Positions 18,041 to 26,093 of a DNA stretch of 64,000 nt are shown in pieces. Numbering within the stretch: position 1 is the stretch's first letter; each line of letters opens with the position of its first letter. This DNA comes from Neorhizobium vignae (GTDB taxonomy: Bacteria; Pseudomonadota; Alphaproteobacteria; Rhizobiales; Rhizobiaceae). The notes below the pieces were generated by a model. The model was not told the DNA's origin, ran no database searches, and saw only the letters and a program-made list of their open reading frames with translations. Where the stretch lies: assembly GCF_000732195.1 (NCBI RefSeq), contig NZ_JNNU01000006.1, positions 340,478-404,477 on the forward strand. Direction: 5' to 3'. A program made the position numbers and the translations under genes.

Positions 18041-18697
18041 ATGCGGAAATCATTGCGTGTGCTGTTGCTGTCCGGATGCATCGCCCTGCCTTTTGCCGGG
18101 CAGACCTTTGCGCAGGGCCTGTCGGTCGGCGGCGAGAATGGCGTCAGTGCCGATGTGAATACGAGCGACGGGATCGGTGCCGATGTCTCTGTCGGCGGAA
18201 CCGGCGGCGTCAGCGCCGATGTCGGTATCGGCGGCAGCAGGGGCGTGGCGGATGCGGATGTGACGGCGGGCGGGCGTGATGGTTTGAATGCCGATGCGAA
18301 TGTCGGCGGAGGGGGTGGGCTCGATGGGGATGCGGCCGTTTCTCTCGGGGGCAGAAATGGCGTCAATGCCGGCCTCGCGCTCGGCACCGGCGATGGCGTG
18401 GATGCCCGGACGACCGCATCGATCGGTGGCGGCGGCAGTGCTCCTGGTGCGGCTTCCGGCCCCGGTCTGCTTGGCCTCGGGGGCACGGGGATCGGCGCTG
18501 CCGGATTGGGCGGTACCGGCGCCGCGGGCGCTCCGGGGGCGGCCGGGCTCACCGGCCCGCAACTCCAGGCCTTCCAGGCGATGTCCGAAACCGAGCAGCG
18601 CCGCCTGCTCACCCGCTGCGCAGACATCACCTCTGGCGGCGGCGATGCGGCATTGGAATCGCTCTGCCGCATGCTGCGGATGAGCGCCTCGCGTTGA
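18041..18697 (+). CDS. Secreted glycine-rich repeat protein, unknown function
   Basis: A 218-residue protein with a clear signal peptide (MRKSLRV, hydrophobic core, cleavage likely after TFAQ near residue 25). The mature part from about residue 26 to 130 is a run of degenerate repeats of about 15-17 residues of the form V-G-G-x-x-G-V-x-A-D-V, which suggests a beta-roll or beta-helix. Then comes a Gly/Ala-rich linker with GLGGTG-like runs, and a C-terminal helical segment with two Cys (TRCADITSG and SLCRMLRM). Start chosen at 18041 because AGGAG lies about eight bases upstream. It is a single gene followed by a hairpin. I do not recognise the family. Confidence 0.8.
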   Translation: MRKSLRVLLLSGCIALPFAGQTFAQGLSVGGENGVSADVNTSDGIGADVSVGGTGGVSADVGIGGSRGVADADVTAGGRDGLNADANVGGGGGLDGDAAVSLGGRNGVNAGLALGTGDGVDARTTASIGGGGSAPGAASGPGLLGLGGTGIGAAGLGGTGAAGAPGAAGLTGPQLQAFQAMSETEQRRLLTRCADITSGGGDAALESLCRMLRMSASR

Positions 18698-18711
18698 TCT
18701 GCCTGGTATTC

Positions 18712-18744
18712 GAAACCCATCCCCATTCGCAGGGGATGGGTTTC
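18712..18744 (+). terminator. Perfect hairpin after the glycine-rich protein gene
   Basis: GAAACCCATCCCC (18712-18724) and GGGGATGGGTTTC (18732-18744) form a perfect 13-pair stem with loop ATTCGCA. No long T run follows, but position 15 bases after the stop codon fits a transcript end. Confidence 0.65.
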
Positions 18745-18829
18745 TCCATATCAGGTCCCCTCCGATGTCCCCCTTGTATTTTCGGCATCCCGGATGTTAG
18801 CTGGTGCAGCAAAAATAGAAGCGCTGCCC

Positions 18830-20464
18830 ATGAAACTGCCTGCCCGTACCTCCTATGAAGACCTTTTCGGCGATTTCGCCTGGGAGATCCCAGAGCGATT
18901 CAACATGGGAGAGGTGGTCAGCGATGCCTGGGCGAAAGAATTTCCGGAGCGCATCTGTCTCCAGCATTTCAGCCCGGATGGCGACCATCGGGCGCTGACC
19001 TATGGCGCGCTGTCTACGCGGTCCGCCTCGCTGGCCAATGCCTTCGCCGCCCTCGGGCTGAAGCCCGGCGATCGGGTGGCTTTGCTGCTGCCGCAGAGTT
19101 TCGAGACGGTGATCGCGCATGTGGCGATCTACAAGATGGGCGGCATCGCCCTGCCGCTGGCGCTTCTCTTCGGGGCCGAGGCGCTCGAATACCGGCTGAA
19201 GGCATCCGGTGCGACGGCGATCGTCACCAATCCCTTCGGTCTGTCGCGGCTTGCGGATCTGCGCGAAAAGCTGCCGGAGTTGCGGCATGTCATCGTCACG
19301 GGCGAGGCGCCGGCCGGCGAGGGCCTTTTGGGGCTCGATGCGCTGATTGCAGCCCATCCGCCGCTGTTCGAGGTCGTCGATAGCCGTCCGGACGATCCGG
19401 CGCTGATGATCTTTACCTCCGGGACGACCGGCCCGCCGAAGGCGGCGTTGCACGGCCATCGGGTGCTGGCGGGGCATATTCCGGGTTTTCAGCTGGCGCA
19501 TGAATTCGCGCCGCAGGAAGGCGACCGGATCTGGACGCCGTCCGACTGGGCGTGGGCGGGCGGCCTGCTCAACGTGCTGCTGCCGGCGCTGATGCTGGGC
19601 ATTCCGGTCGTCTCCTCGCCGGCCCAGAAATTCGATGCGGACATAGCCTTCCGCATCATGAGCGAGATGGACGTGCGCAATGCCTTCATTCCGCCGACGG
19701 CGCTCCGGCTGCTGAAATCGGTCGAAAAGCCGCTCGAAAAATACGATCTCAGGCTGCGGACGATCGCCTCGGCCGGCGAGGCGCTCGGCCGCGAGACCTA
19801 TGACTGGGCAAAGGCGGCGCTGGGGTTGACGGTCAACGAATTCTACGGCCAGACCGAATGCAATTTCGTGCTGTCCTCGGCCGCCAATCTCGGCGTGTCG
19901 CGCGGCGGGGCGATCGGGCGGGCGGTGCCTGGTCATCATGTGGCGGTGGTCGACGGCAAGGGTATCGAGCTTCCGGCCGGCAAGATGGGGCAGATCGCCA
20001 TCCGCCGTCCGGATCCGGTGATGTTCCTCGGTTACTGGAACGATGTGGCCGCGACGGAAGCCAAATTCGTCGGTGACTGGCTGATCACGGGCGATCTCGG
20101 CCGCAAGGACCGCGACGGTTATGTGGAGTTCATCGGACGGGATGACGACGTTATCACCTCGTCCGGCTACCGTATCGGGCCGAGCGAGATCGAGGACTGC
20201 CTGACCGGCCATCCGGCGGTGCGGCTGGCGGCCGTGGTCGGCAAGCCGGACCCGATCCGCACCGAGATCGTCAAGGCCTATATCGCGCTGGCACCGGGCT
20301 ATCTTCCCAGCGATGCGTTGGCTGCGGAAGTCAGCGACTGGGTGAAGACGCGGCTGTCGATGCACGAATATCCGCGCGAGGTGGCCTTCGTCGACGACAT
20401 CCCGCTGACGACCAGCGGCAAGGTCATCCGCCGGCTGCTGCGGGACAAGGCGGCCGCCGAGTGA
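18830..20464 (+). CDS. AMP-binding acyl-CoA synthetase
   Basis: A 544-residue adenylate-forming enzyme that activates a carboxylic acid to its AMP ester and CoA thioester. The P-loop motif MIFTSGTTGPPKAALHG is near residue 190, NEFYGQTECNF is the A5 region, the A8 hinge is SSGYRIGPSEIEDCL and the A10 Lys lies in TTSGKVIRRLL. It resembles medium-chain or acetyl/propionyl-type synthetases, but the substrate cannot be fixed. The ATG at 18830 (MKLPARTSYEDLF) is preferred to one 36 bases upstream; neither has a strong ribosome-binding site. It converges on the GNAT gene with a 14-base gap. Confidence 0.88.
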   Translation: MKLPARTSYEDLFGDFAWEIPERFNMGEVVSDAWAKEFPERICLQHFSPDGDHRALTYGALSTRSASLANAFAALGLKPGDRVALLLPQSFETVIAHVAIYKMGGIALPLALLFGAEALEYRLKASGATAIVTNPFGLSRLADLREKLPELRHVIVTGEAPAGEGLLGLDALIAAHPPLFEVVDSRPDDPALMIFTSGTTGPPKAALHGHRVLAGHIPGFQLAHEFAPQEGDRIWTPSDWAWAGGLLNVLLPALMLGIPVVSSPAQKFDADIAFRIMSEMDVRNAFIPPTALRLLKSVEKPLEKYDLRLRTIASAGEALGRETYDWAKAALGLTVNEFYGQTECNFVLSSAANLGVSRGGAIGRAVPGHHVAVVDGKGIELPAGKMGQIAIRRPDPVMFLGYWNDVAATEAKFVGDWLITGDLGRKDRDGYVEFIGRDDDVITSSGYRIGPSEIEDCLTGHPAVRLAAVVGKPDPIRTEIVKAYIALAPGYLPSDALAAEVSDWVKTRLSMHEYPREVAFVDDIPLTTSGKVIRRLLRDKAAAE

Positions 20465-20478
20465 TCATTCAGGAGTGA

Positions 20479-21756
20479 TTATTCCGAACGGCCGGCGAGC
20501 GACATGATCTTTTCCCGGAGCATGCGGGCCATGTTGCGGGTGTTGCGGTAAAGGTGAAGCTGGGCTGCCACCTGGCGCACGTCGCGGTCGCCGTTCTGGC
20601 GCAGGCCGATCACCAGCGTGCCCATTTCCTCGCGCTCCTCCCAGAAACGGCTCATGATCGGGTGATCGGGAACCGCGCAGCTGTCGGTGCGCATGATGTT
20701 GGCGTCTTCGAGATGCCACTCGGTCAGTTTCACCATCAAGAGCTTGCCGGGCGAGAACTGGGAAAAACTCTCGTCGTAGGCGGTCTTCCACGTATAGGCC
20801 TCGCCGGCCATGATGAAGACGATGAGCGAGGCGATCGCACGGCCGTCGAAATCGATGGTGTGAATGCGGACCGCGTCGACTTCCGCCAGGTTGGTGATCG
20901 CCTCGCGGGCGAAGGCGGCGCGGTAGCGGTCGTTGATCAGGGCCGAGCGTTTGCGGCCCTTCCAGCCCTGGGCTTCGAGTGCGAGGAATTCCTCCATCCG
21001 CAGGCGGATTTCTTCCGGCTGGCGGGCAACCGAATAGCTAAGCGCGCCCTTGTTGCCGAGCTTGCGCCAGATGCGGCGCATTTCGCGGTAGTGGTGCGAC
21101 GAGATCGCGTGCTTGAGATAGGTCTCGCCGTCGAGCAGGCTTTCGAGCATCGGCCGCAGATAGGGATCGGTGACGGTGACCGGCAGGTTGCGTCCGATCG
21201 CCACCGCCTTGGCGAGCTGCGCGAACGGGCCGGAGAGCCTGACGTCCGGCATGACCAGCACTGAGGGGAGGCGGGCTTCGCGCATGCTGAGCGCATCGAA
21301 AAGGTTGTCGATCGTCTCGGCCGAATCTTCCGCGTCGACGAGCGGCGTGCCGATCGGCCCAAATGGATTGGCCCAGGCGCGGATGATCGAGGCGCCGACG
21401 GAAAAGCCCGGCTTTTCGACCGTGAACGGCATCAGCAGCCGCATGCGGCTGCGCGTGCCGGTTTCGTCGCGGATCAGCGCCAGGCGGACCTGCTTGTCCT
21501 CGACCCGCGGCATGGCGGGGGCGAGCAGCCGGGCCGAAAAGAAGATGTTCGGCTCCAGCGCACGGTTGGAGAGGAATTCGAGTTCTTCCTGCAGGTCGTA
21601 ACCGAAGGCTGCGGGATAAAGGCAGAGCTCGCGGCCCGGCCGGCCGACCTGGAGATGGGTGTCGGCGTCCGGCCGCTCGGCGCGGAGCGTCTGGAGCATG
21701 CTCATCCGGCCGCCGCCATTGCCCTCGAATTCGCTGCTGAATGGAGGTAACGCCAT
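20479..21756 (-). CDS. CelD/BcsL-like GNAT acyltransferase
   Basis: A 425-residue protein with two acetyltransferase-like halves. The C-terminal half has a FemAB/CelD-type pattern (VRIHTIDFDGRAIASLIVFIMAGEAYTWKTAYDE, SPGKLLMVKLTEWHLE). Such proteins are found in rhizobial surface polysaccharide loci, where an N-acyl transfer to a sugar or lipid carrier is likely. It starts two bases after the stop of the flippase gene upstream on the same strand, so they form a translationally linked pair. A start at 21705 (MSMLQTL) is an alternative. Function inferred from family and partner. Confidence 0.8.
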   Translation of the reverse strand: MALPPFSSEFEGNGGGRMSMLQTLRAERPDADTHLQVGRPGRELCLYPAAFGYDLQEELEFLSNRALEPNIFFSARLLAPAMPRVEDKQVRLALIRDETGTRSRMRLLMPFTVEKPGFSVGASIIRAWANPFGPIGTPLVDAEDSAETIDNLFDALSMREARLPSVLVMPDVRLSGPFAQLAKAVAIGRNLPVTVTDPYLRPMLESLLDGETYLKHAISSHHYREMRRIWRKLGNKGALSYSVARQPEEIRLRMEEFLALEAQGWKGRKRSALINDRYRAAFAREAITNLAEVDAVRIHTIDFDGRAIASLIVFIMAGEAYTWKTAYDESFSQFSPGKLLMVKLTEWHLEDANIMRTDSCAVPDHPIMSRFWEEREEMGTLVIGLRQNGDRDVRQVAAQLHLYRNTRNMARMLREKIMSLAGRSE

Positions 21757-21758
21757 GG

Positions 21759-23171
21759 TCAGGAAGCCTTTGAAGGAGCAGAGGGCGTCGGATCGGCAAA
21801 GGCGAAGAGCACGATGCCGAGCGTGCGGCGGACTGCGATATGCAGCAGGATCGCCTCGATCATCATCGCCGCCGCCGTCGCCATCGCGGCCCCGGTCAGG
21901 CCGAAGCGGGGGATCAGCGCGATGTTAAGAGCGATGCTCGCCAACAGCGTGACAGCGTAGAGCAGGACGCAGAGCTTCTGGCGACCGGCCATGCTGAGCA
22001 GCACCTCGCCGGGGCCGACCATGGATTTGGCGAGGATGCCGCAGAACAGGATCGCCATCAGCCAGTAACCGGCCGTAAACGCGCTGCCGAACAGCGACAA
22101 GAGCAGTTCGCCGGCTGCAAGCGCCATGAGCCCGACGGCAAGCGACGGCCAAAAACTCCAGCGCGCGGTCTGTCCGGCAAAGGCGGCCAGCGCCGGCATG
22201 TCGTCCTCCGCCATGATGGCGGAGAAGCGGGGGCCGGCGGCTGCCTTGATCGAGAAGTAGACGAACTGCACCAGCACGATCGTCTTTGCGGCGGCATAAT
22301 AGATGCCAACCTGGTCCGGCGGCAGGTAGAGGCCGACGACGACGACGTCGGCGTTGGTCAGCAGGAAGCCGATGCCGTCGACGAGGAAGAGCGGCAGGGA
22401 ATAACGGAACCAGGCGCCGATCTCGAACTGCATCGGGCCCGGACCGTAGAGCCGGCGCAGGCGCAGCGTCAGGCGCAGCAGCTGCAGGAGCGTCGTGACA
22501 TAGGTCGCGGCAAGGGCTGCCTGCATGGCGGTAACAGCCGTGTGAGCAGCGCCGAACCAGAGTGCCATCAGCATGAACGCGAGGATCAGGGTCGGGCGGA
22601 TCAGGTAGGTCGGGCTGAGCGCCGTCACCGTCCAGCCGTTCGAACGCGCGGTGCCGTCGAGCACGTCACCGAGCGCGATCATCGGTATGGTGAAGAAGGC
22701 CAGTGACACTGGCACGAGGTAATAGGCCTCGACCGTGTGGCCGTAGACATGCAGGAACAGGAAGCCGAGCCCGGCCACCGTGCTTGCCGAGATGAGCGCC
22801 ACCAGGCGGACGGCGAGATTGAGCCCGCGCACCGTCGCCATCTCGTCGCGCGCCTTGTGCTGGTGCAGGAAGCGGATGACGGAAGTGTGGAAACCGAGGC
22901 AGGAGAGATTGCCGGCCAGCACGACCAGAACCCAGACGAATGCGAATATGCCGTATTCGAATTCGCCCATCAGGCGGGCGAGCACGATCTGCGACACGAA
23001 GGCGATGGCCGCACTTGCAACACGGATCACGAAGGCGGTCAGCGCGCGACGCTGGGCGCGGGCTGTCTCGTCGTCGTCGGTAAGGATCGATTGGAGCTTG
23101 CGGGTCAGCGGTGCCAGCCGGGTCCTAAGACCAGGCGGAAGCAATCTTTCCGCTGTTTCGATAACCGCCAT
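21759..23171 (-). CDS. Polysaccharide flippase (MATE/Wzx-like)
   Basis: A 470-residue protein with about 12-14 predicted membrane segments and the oligosaccharide flippase layout, including an N-terminal amphipathic segment (MAVIETAERLLPPGLRTRLA), and SVLARLMGEFEYGIFAFVWV-like sequence typical of Wzx/RfbX-type exporters (here QIVLARLMGEFEYGIFAFVW). It would move a lipid-linked sugar across the inner membrane. The start at 23171 is family-like; a reading from 23285 would add an unsupported extension. No polymerase or glycosyltransferase genes are nearby, so the glycan is unknown. Confidence 0.83.
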   Translation of the reverse strand: MAVIETAERLLPPGLRTRLAPLTRKLQSILTDDDETARAQRRALTAFVIRVASAAIAFVSQIVLARLMGEFEYGIFAFVWVLVVLAGNLSCLGFHTSVIRFLHQHKARDEMATVRGLNLAVRLVALISASTVAGLGFLFLHVYGHTVEAYYLVPVSLAFFTIPMIALGDVLDGTARSNGWTVTALSPTYLIRPTLILAFMLMALWFGAAHTAVTAMQAALAATYVTTLLQLLRLTLRLRRLYGPGPMQFEIGAWFRYSLPLFLVDGIGFLLTNADVVVVGLYLPPDQVGIYYAAAKTIVLVQFVYFSIKAAAGPRFSAIMAEDDMPALAAFAGQTARWSFWPSLAVGLMALAAGELLLSLFGSAFTAGYWLMAILFCGILAKSMVGPGEVLLSMAGRQKLCVLLYAVTLLASIALNIALIPRFGLTGAAMATAAAMMIEAILLHIAVRRTLGIVLFAFADPTPSAPSKAS

Positions 23172-23281
23172 GATGGGCACGCAATACTCTAACGGAGACG
23201 GGAACAATGGGCAAAAGTGTTGCCACAGCAGGGTTAAGAAAGGGTTCGCCCGGGCGTCGATGGCATGACGAAACGTGACCT

Positions 23282-24745
23282 TCAAGGCTCCCTGGACGAA
23301 CCGGCCAAACGCTTGCGGACTGCCGGAACAACCTGGTGAAGGGCGGCAATCGCGAGTGCGACGGCAATCATCCCCCCGGCAATCGCAAAGGTGAACGACA
23401 TGCCGGCGGCCACGGCTTCGGGAGGTGCCGTCGCGACATCGCTCGTTCCCGAGGCCCCTGCGAACACCGCGCCCATCAGCGAGGCGCCGGTGATGAGGCC
23501 GAGATTGCGCGACAGATTGAGCAGGCCGGAAACGACGCCGCGCTGCTGCGCACCGGCGTCCGCCATGATCGCGGTGTTGTTGGCCGCCTGGAACAGTTGA
23601 TAGCCGGGCGTCAGCACCGCGATGGCGGCGACGTAACCGCCAATGCCGAACGTTCCGGGCAGCAGGGCGAGGGCAAGCGAGCCGGCCACCATTCCGACGA
23701 GACCGATGACGACCGCCGTCGCCGGGCCCAGGCGGTCGACGAGCCGGCCGGCCGGCACGCCGCTGAATGTGGAAACAATCGGACCGATCGACATGACGAG
23801 CCCGACGAAAGCCGCGTCGAGACCGAGCGAACGCGAAAGGTAGAACGGCCCGACCACCAGCGTCGACATCATCACCGCCGAGACAAGCGCGCTGGTTATC
23901 AATCCCGTGCTCAAGGCCGGATTGCGCAACATCGACAGTCGGATCAGGGGCGACGTCGCTCTCGCTTCGACAAGAACGAACAGGCCGGCTCCGACGGCAG
24001 CCAGCAGCAGCAGCAGGGCGCCGTTGACCGGACCAGGGCTGCCGCGGCCGATCGTCATGGCGAGCGCGTAGGCTGCAAGCACCAGGGCAAGCAGCAGCGT
24101 GCCCGAGACGTCGAAGCCCGGTCTTTGGTCCGGTCCTTCGCGGCGAAGATCGGCAGGCAGGCAGCGAAAGGCAAGGAGGAGCGCCAGCAGGCCCAGCGGC
24201 ACGTTGATCAGGAAGATCGTCCGCCAGCCGGCGCCGGCGATCAGGAGGCCGCCCAGGGAAGGGCCGAGCGCGGTGCCGATTGCCGACATGGTTCCGAGCA
24301 ATCCCATGGCCGCGCCGGTGCGTGTCTTTGGAAATATGTCAGCGACAAAAGCCATGGTGAGCGCCATCATGGCGGCGGCTCCGAGACCTTGTGCAGCCCT
24401 GGCGGCGATCAGGATACCCAGCGTCGGAGCAATCCCACAGGCGATCGAGGCCACCGTGAAAAGGGCAATCCCGGCGATCAGGAGCCGCCGACGTCCCGCA
24501 ATGTCGCCAAGCCGCCCGACGCTGACGATCAGGGTGGTGATTGCGAGAAGATAGGCAAGGACCACCCATTGGACCTGCTGGAAGGAGGCGTCGAATGCCT
24601 GTGCCAATGTCGGCAGGCCGACATTGGCGACGCTGGTGCCGAGCGAAGAGAGCAACATCGAGAGCGAAAGAGCGGCGAGCGCCCCACGAAAGGCACTCGA
24701 TCGTTCTGCTGGTTGCGGAAGCGGATCATGGGCGGGAGAGGTCAT
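23282..24745 (-). CDS. MFS transporter, DHA2 (EmrB/QacA) type
   Basis: A 487-residue transporter with about 14 predicted helices. The motif-A-like loop GRLGDIAGRRRLLI is near residue 75, and the segment GLLGTMSAIGTALGPSLGG corresponds to motif C of drug:H+ antiporters. It is probably a drug or metabolite efflux pump powered by the proton gradient. The DUF2798 gene lies four bases upstream on the same strand, and the LysR regulator is divergent from that, an arrangement that suggests LysR control of efflux. Confidence 0.9.
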   Translation of the reverse strand: MTSPAHDPLPQPAERSSAFRGALAALSLSMLLSSLGTSVANVGLPTLAQAFDASFQQVQWVVLAYLLAITTLIVSVGRLGDIAGRRRLLIAGIALFTVASIACGIAPTLGILIAARAAQGLGAAAMMALTMAFVADIFPKTRTGAAMGLLGTMSAIGTALGPSLGGLLIAGAGWRTIFLINVPLGLLALLLAFRCLPADLRREGPDQRPGFDVSGTLLLALVLAAYALAMTIGRGSPGPVNGALLLLLAAVGAGLFVLVEARATSPLIRLSMLRNPALSTGLITSALVSAVMMSTLVVGPFYLSRSLGLDAAFVGLVMSIGPIVSTFSGVPAGRLVDRLGPATAVVIGLVGMVAGSLALALLPGTFGIGGYVAAIAVLTPGYQLFQAANNTAIMADAGAQQRGVVSGLLNLSRNLGLITGASLMGAVFAGASGTSDVATAPPEAVAAGMSFTFAIAGGMIAVALAIAALHQVVPAVRKRLAGSSREP

Positions 24746-24749
24746 CGTT

Positions 24750-24983
24750 TTAGCCCTCCGCCGGTTTCGCGAGGCGGCCTACGATCCGGCGCGCCAGCGG
24801 CGAGACAACCAGTACGACCGGAAAAGCGATGATCCAGGAGGGGAGCCATGCTCCCATCCAGATCCCGAAGAAGCCGTCGATCAGCCCCGCGCCGCGGAGC
24901 GTGGAAACGCCGGAGATAAGCAGGGACATCAGGCAGGAAAGAACAAGGCCGAAAATGACGGGTATCAGTCGTATGGGTATCAT
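24750..24983 (-). CDS. DUF2798-family small membrane protein
   Basis: A 77-residue protein with two hydrophobic segments (about residues 5-25 and 42-64) and the family pattern around GLIDGFFGIWMGAWLPSWI. DUF2798 proteins are of unknown role and are often beside MFS or LysR genes. It is the first gene of a two-gene operon with the MFS pump (four-base gap). GGAGG lies just upstream of the ATG on the minus strand. Confidence 0.85.
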   Translation of the reverse strand: MIPIRLIPVIFGLVLSCLMSLLISGVSTLRGAGLIDGFFGIWMGAWLPSWIIAFPVVLVVSPLARRIVGRLAKPAEG

Positions 24984-25051
24984 AGGGAAACCTCCAGAAA
25001 CTGTTGCCCGATGGCTATCTCAGGGGCAGTCATGGCGGAAGGCGCATCGTT

Positions 25052-25068
25052 TGCATCAATTCAATGCA
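25052..25068. promoter_or_regulatory. Candidate LysR operator in the divergent gap
   Basis: TGCAT (25052-25056) and ATGCA (25064-25068) form a 17-base interrupted palindrome. It lies 45 bases before the LysR start and 69 bases from the divergent DUF2798-MFS start. It has LysR-box-like geometry but not the strict T-N11-A core, so it is only a candidate. Confidence 0.35.
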
Positions 25069-25112
25069 TGAGGCGCCATGTCATATCGAAGCGCCTGTGT
25101 TATGCTGCGCTT

Positions 25113-26018
25113 ATGTCCAGACCCGATCTCAACCTGCTTTTCACCCTCGACGTCCTTTTGGCCGAAGGCAGCGTGGCGCGGGCGGCCAAACGCCTGCGGC
25201 TCAGCCAGTCGGCCATGAGCCGGGCCTTGGCGCGACTGCGCGAGACGACGGGGGATCCGCTGCTGGTGAGGGCCGGCCGTGGGCTCGTGCCAACGCCACG
25301 GGCGATCGAACTGCGCGAACGGGTCGGCGGCCTCGTGCAGGACGCGGAAGCGGTCCTGCGGCCTGTCGAGGTGCTCGATCTCGGTAAGCTCGTCCGCACA
25401 TTCACACTGCGTACCAGCGAGGGGTTTGTCGAGAATTTCGGGCCTGGCCTCATCGCTCGTGTCAGCGCTCAGGCGCCCGGCGTCCGGCTGCGTTTCATCC
25501 GCAAGCCGGACAAGGACAGCGCCTCGCTTCGCGACGGAAGCGTCGATCTGGAAACCGGGGTCGTCGGCCCGACGATCGGTCCGGAAGTGCGGGCCCAGGC
25601 ACTGTTCCGGGACCGTTTCATCGGCGTCGTGCGCAGCGGGCATCCGCTGGCGGGGGGCGAGATATCGGCTCGGCGATACGCGGCGGGCGACCATATCCTG
25701 GTTTCACGACGGGGGCTTGAAAAGGGGGCGATCGACGAGGCCCTGGCGGCGTCGGGGCTGGAACGGCGGATTGTGACGATCGTCGACGGTTTCGCCGCGG
25801 CGCTGGTTCTCTCCAGGTCTTCGGATCTGATCGCCAGCATACCCGAGCGGCACAGCGGCAACCTGCGTGCCGGAATGTTCAGTTTCGCCCTGCCGGTCCA
25901 GGTGCCCGAGATTACCGTATCATTGCTCTGGCATCCGCGGCTGGATGCCGATCCGGCTCACCGGTGGCTGCGGACATGTGTTCGGGAAATCTGCGCCGGG
26001 TCTCCAGCCGAAGGCTGA
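25113..26018 (+). CDS. LysR-family transcriptional regulator
   Basis: A 301-residue regulator with the LysR winged helix at residues about 5-64 (LNLLFTLDVLLAEGSVARAAKRLRLSQ, SAMSRALARLRE) and a substrate-binding domain from about 90. It most resembles the NodD/TrpI-like subgroup with a RPDLNLLFTLDVL start. The ATG at 25113 gives the family length; an upstream extension has no support. It is divergent from the DUF2798-MFS pair and probably controls it and itself. The inducer is unknown. It converges on secA with a hairpin in between. Confidence 0.9.
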   Translation: MSRPDLNLLFTLDVLLAEGSVARAAKRLRLSQSAMSRALARLRETTGDPLLVRAGRGLVPTPRAIELRERVGGLVQDAEAVLRPVEVLDLGKLVRTFTLRTSEGFVENFGPGLIARVSAQAPGVRLRFIRKPDKDSASLRDGSVDLETGVVGPTIGPEVRAQALFRDRFIGVVRSGHPLAGGEISARRYAAGDHILVSRRGLEKGAIDEALAASGLERRIVTIVDGFAAALVLSRSSDLIASIPERHSGNLRAGMFSFALPVQVPEITVSLLWHPRLDADPAHRWLRTCVREICAGSPAEG

Positions 26019-26046
26019 TGCGATCCTTCCGGAAGGCGGACACGAA

Positions 26047-26068
26047 AACGCCGCCCGGGGGCGGCGTT
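26047..26068. terminator. Hairpin between convergent LysR gene and secA
   Basis: AACGCCGCC (26047-26055) and GGCGGCGTT (26060-26068) form a nine-pair stem around CGGG. It is 29 bases after the LysR stop and 26 bases after the secA stop on the other strand, so it could serve both. The flanking A run gives a T run for the minus strand. Confidence 0.65.
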
Positions 26069-26093
26069 CGCATCATCAGGTTTCGCGGAAGCC

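Noticed and set aside
20479..23171. GNAT/flippase pair considered as a full polysaccharide locus
   Set aside because: No glycosyltransferase, polymerase or chain-length gene in the neighbourhood, so only the pair is claimed.
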